Origin: Veillonellales bacterium
GTDB lineage: Bacteria > Bacillota > Negativicutes > JAAYSF01
DNA: 54,409 nucleotides
Assembly: GCA_039680175.1 (NCBI GenBank)
Contig: JBDKTO010000085.1
Coordinates: 1 to 54,409, forward strand
Direction: 5' to 3'
The position numbers and the translations under genes were made by a program. Of the stretch, positions 54,210-54,409 are shown one piece after another (positions within the stretch are counted from its first letter, which is position 1; the number at the start of each line of letters is the position of its first letter). Below the pieces are notes generated by a model, which was not told the origin of the DNA, made no database searches, and worked only from the letters and a program-made list of their open reading frames with translations.

Positions 54210-54409
54210 TTATTTCAGCATTGCCAGCATGGTGCCGGCGGCTACAGCAGTACCGATAACACCGGCCACGTTCGGTCCCATAGCATGCATCAGCAGGAAA
54301 TTGCCGGGATTGGCTTTCTGCCCGACGATCTGACTGACCCTGGCGGCCATCGGCACTGCCGACACGCCTGCCGAGCCGATCAGCGGATTCACCTTCCCGC
54401 CGCTGAAAT
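54210..54409 (-). CDS. Sodium-pumping decarboxylase beta subunit, C-terminal end (partial)
   Basis: Only the last 66 residues lie in the window; the start is beyond position 54409. The segment [20 protein letters not shown], with [20 protein letters not shown] and [18 protein letters not shown], is the highly conserved C-terminus of the OadB/GcdB/MmdB family, the membrane subunit that exports Na+ during decarboxylation. Which substrate (oxaloacetate, glutaconyl-CoA or methylmalonyl-CoA) cannot be told from this part. The adjacent dicarboxylate transporter and nearby mdh favour oxaloacetate or methylmalonyl-CoA. Confidence 0.93.
   Translation of the reverse strand, partial: FSGGKVNPLIGSAGVSAVPMAARVSQIVGQKANPGNFLLMHAMGPNVAGVIGTAVAAGTMLAMLK

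Overview
The window is almost certainly from a Gram-positive-lineage anaerobe (Bacillota). The evidence is a CggR-led glycolytic operon, the RapZ-YvcK-WhiA cluster, a SCIFF peptide with its radical SAM maturase, and MgtC, GlpP and RpoN of Bacillota type. A membrane pyrophosphatase, an OadB/GcdB-type decarboxylase beta subunit, cytochrome bd and hydrogenase maturation genes together point to a Negativicutes (Sporomusaceae-like) strict anaerobe. That placement is inference from gene content, not from a phylogeny. Nearly all genes lie on the minus strand; only a DMT exporter and an LRAT-like fragment are on the plus strand.

Left end (1-3300): a partial XRE-cupin regulator with paired palindromes at its promoter, a decayed group II intron maturase interrupted by an IS5-family element with a frameshifted transposase, an LRAT/NC-like fragment, and then tmRNA (ssrA) with its own promoter and terminator. 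3300-9220 holds the DMT transporter and smpB-rnr-thioesterase-esterase, so the ssrA/SmpB/RNase R quality-control set is together, followed by a class I glutamine amidotransferase-like hydrolase. 9300-18950 is central energy metabolism: membrane pyrophosphatase, secG, enolase, gpmI, tpiA, pgk, gap and the regulator cggR with a tandem operator at its start.

19250-27160: an Fbp-type (probably iron) ABC transporter, two MgtC paralogues flanking a GlpP antiterminator, a newly seen 31-residue membrane peptide just before one mgtC, and sigma-54 (rpoN). 27230-33520: the [NiFe] hydrogenase maturation genes hypFCDE, preceded by a SCIFF ranthipeptide gene (47 aa, not detectable by length filters) and its radical SAM/SPASM maturase, apparently one transcription unit with an internal attenuator. 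33590-41520: a repeat-rich spacer, an unknown secreted protein, a polysaccharide deacetylase with whiA-yvcK-rapZ, an unknown membrane-anchored protein and glycerate kinase.

41600-54409: a HAD phosphatase, a YvlD/holin-4 family protein, an FMN-dependent 2-hydroxyacid dehydrogenase, malate dehydrogenase, a 68-aa unknown protein with a long structured leader, cydABDC (cytochrome bd and its assembly ABC exporter) with a strong promoter and a palindromic candidate operator, two small membrane proteins, a DASS (SLC13) dicarboxylate transporter and the end of a sodium-pumping decarboxylase beta subunit. The mdh, DASS transporter, decarboxylase and pyrophosphatase genes suggest C4-dicarboxylate metabolism linked to a sodium (or proton) gradient. 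Several intergenic gaps carry short degenerate repeats (CTTGGCA/GAGCTAT-type and TCATTGCGAG-type), a feature of this genome. No rRNA, tRNA, CRISPR array or prophage was seen.
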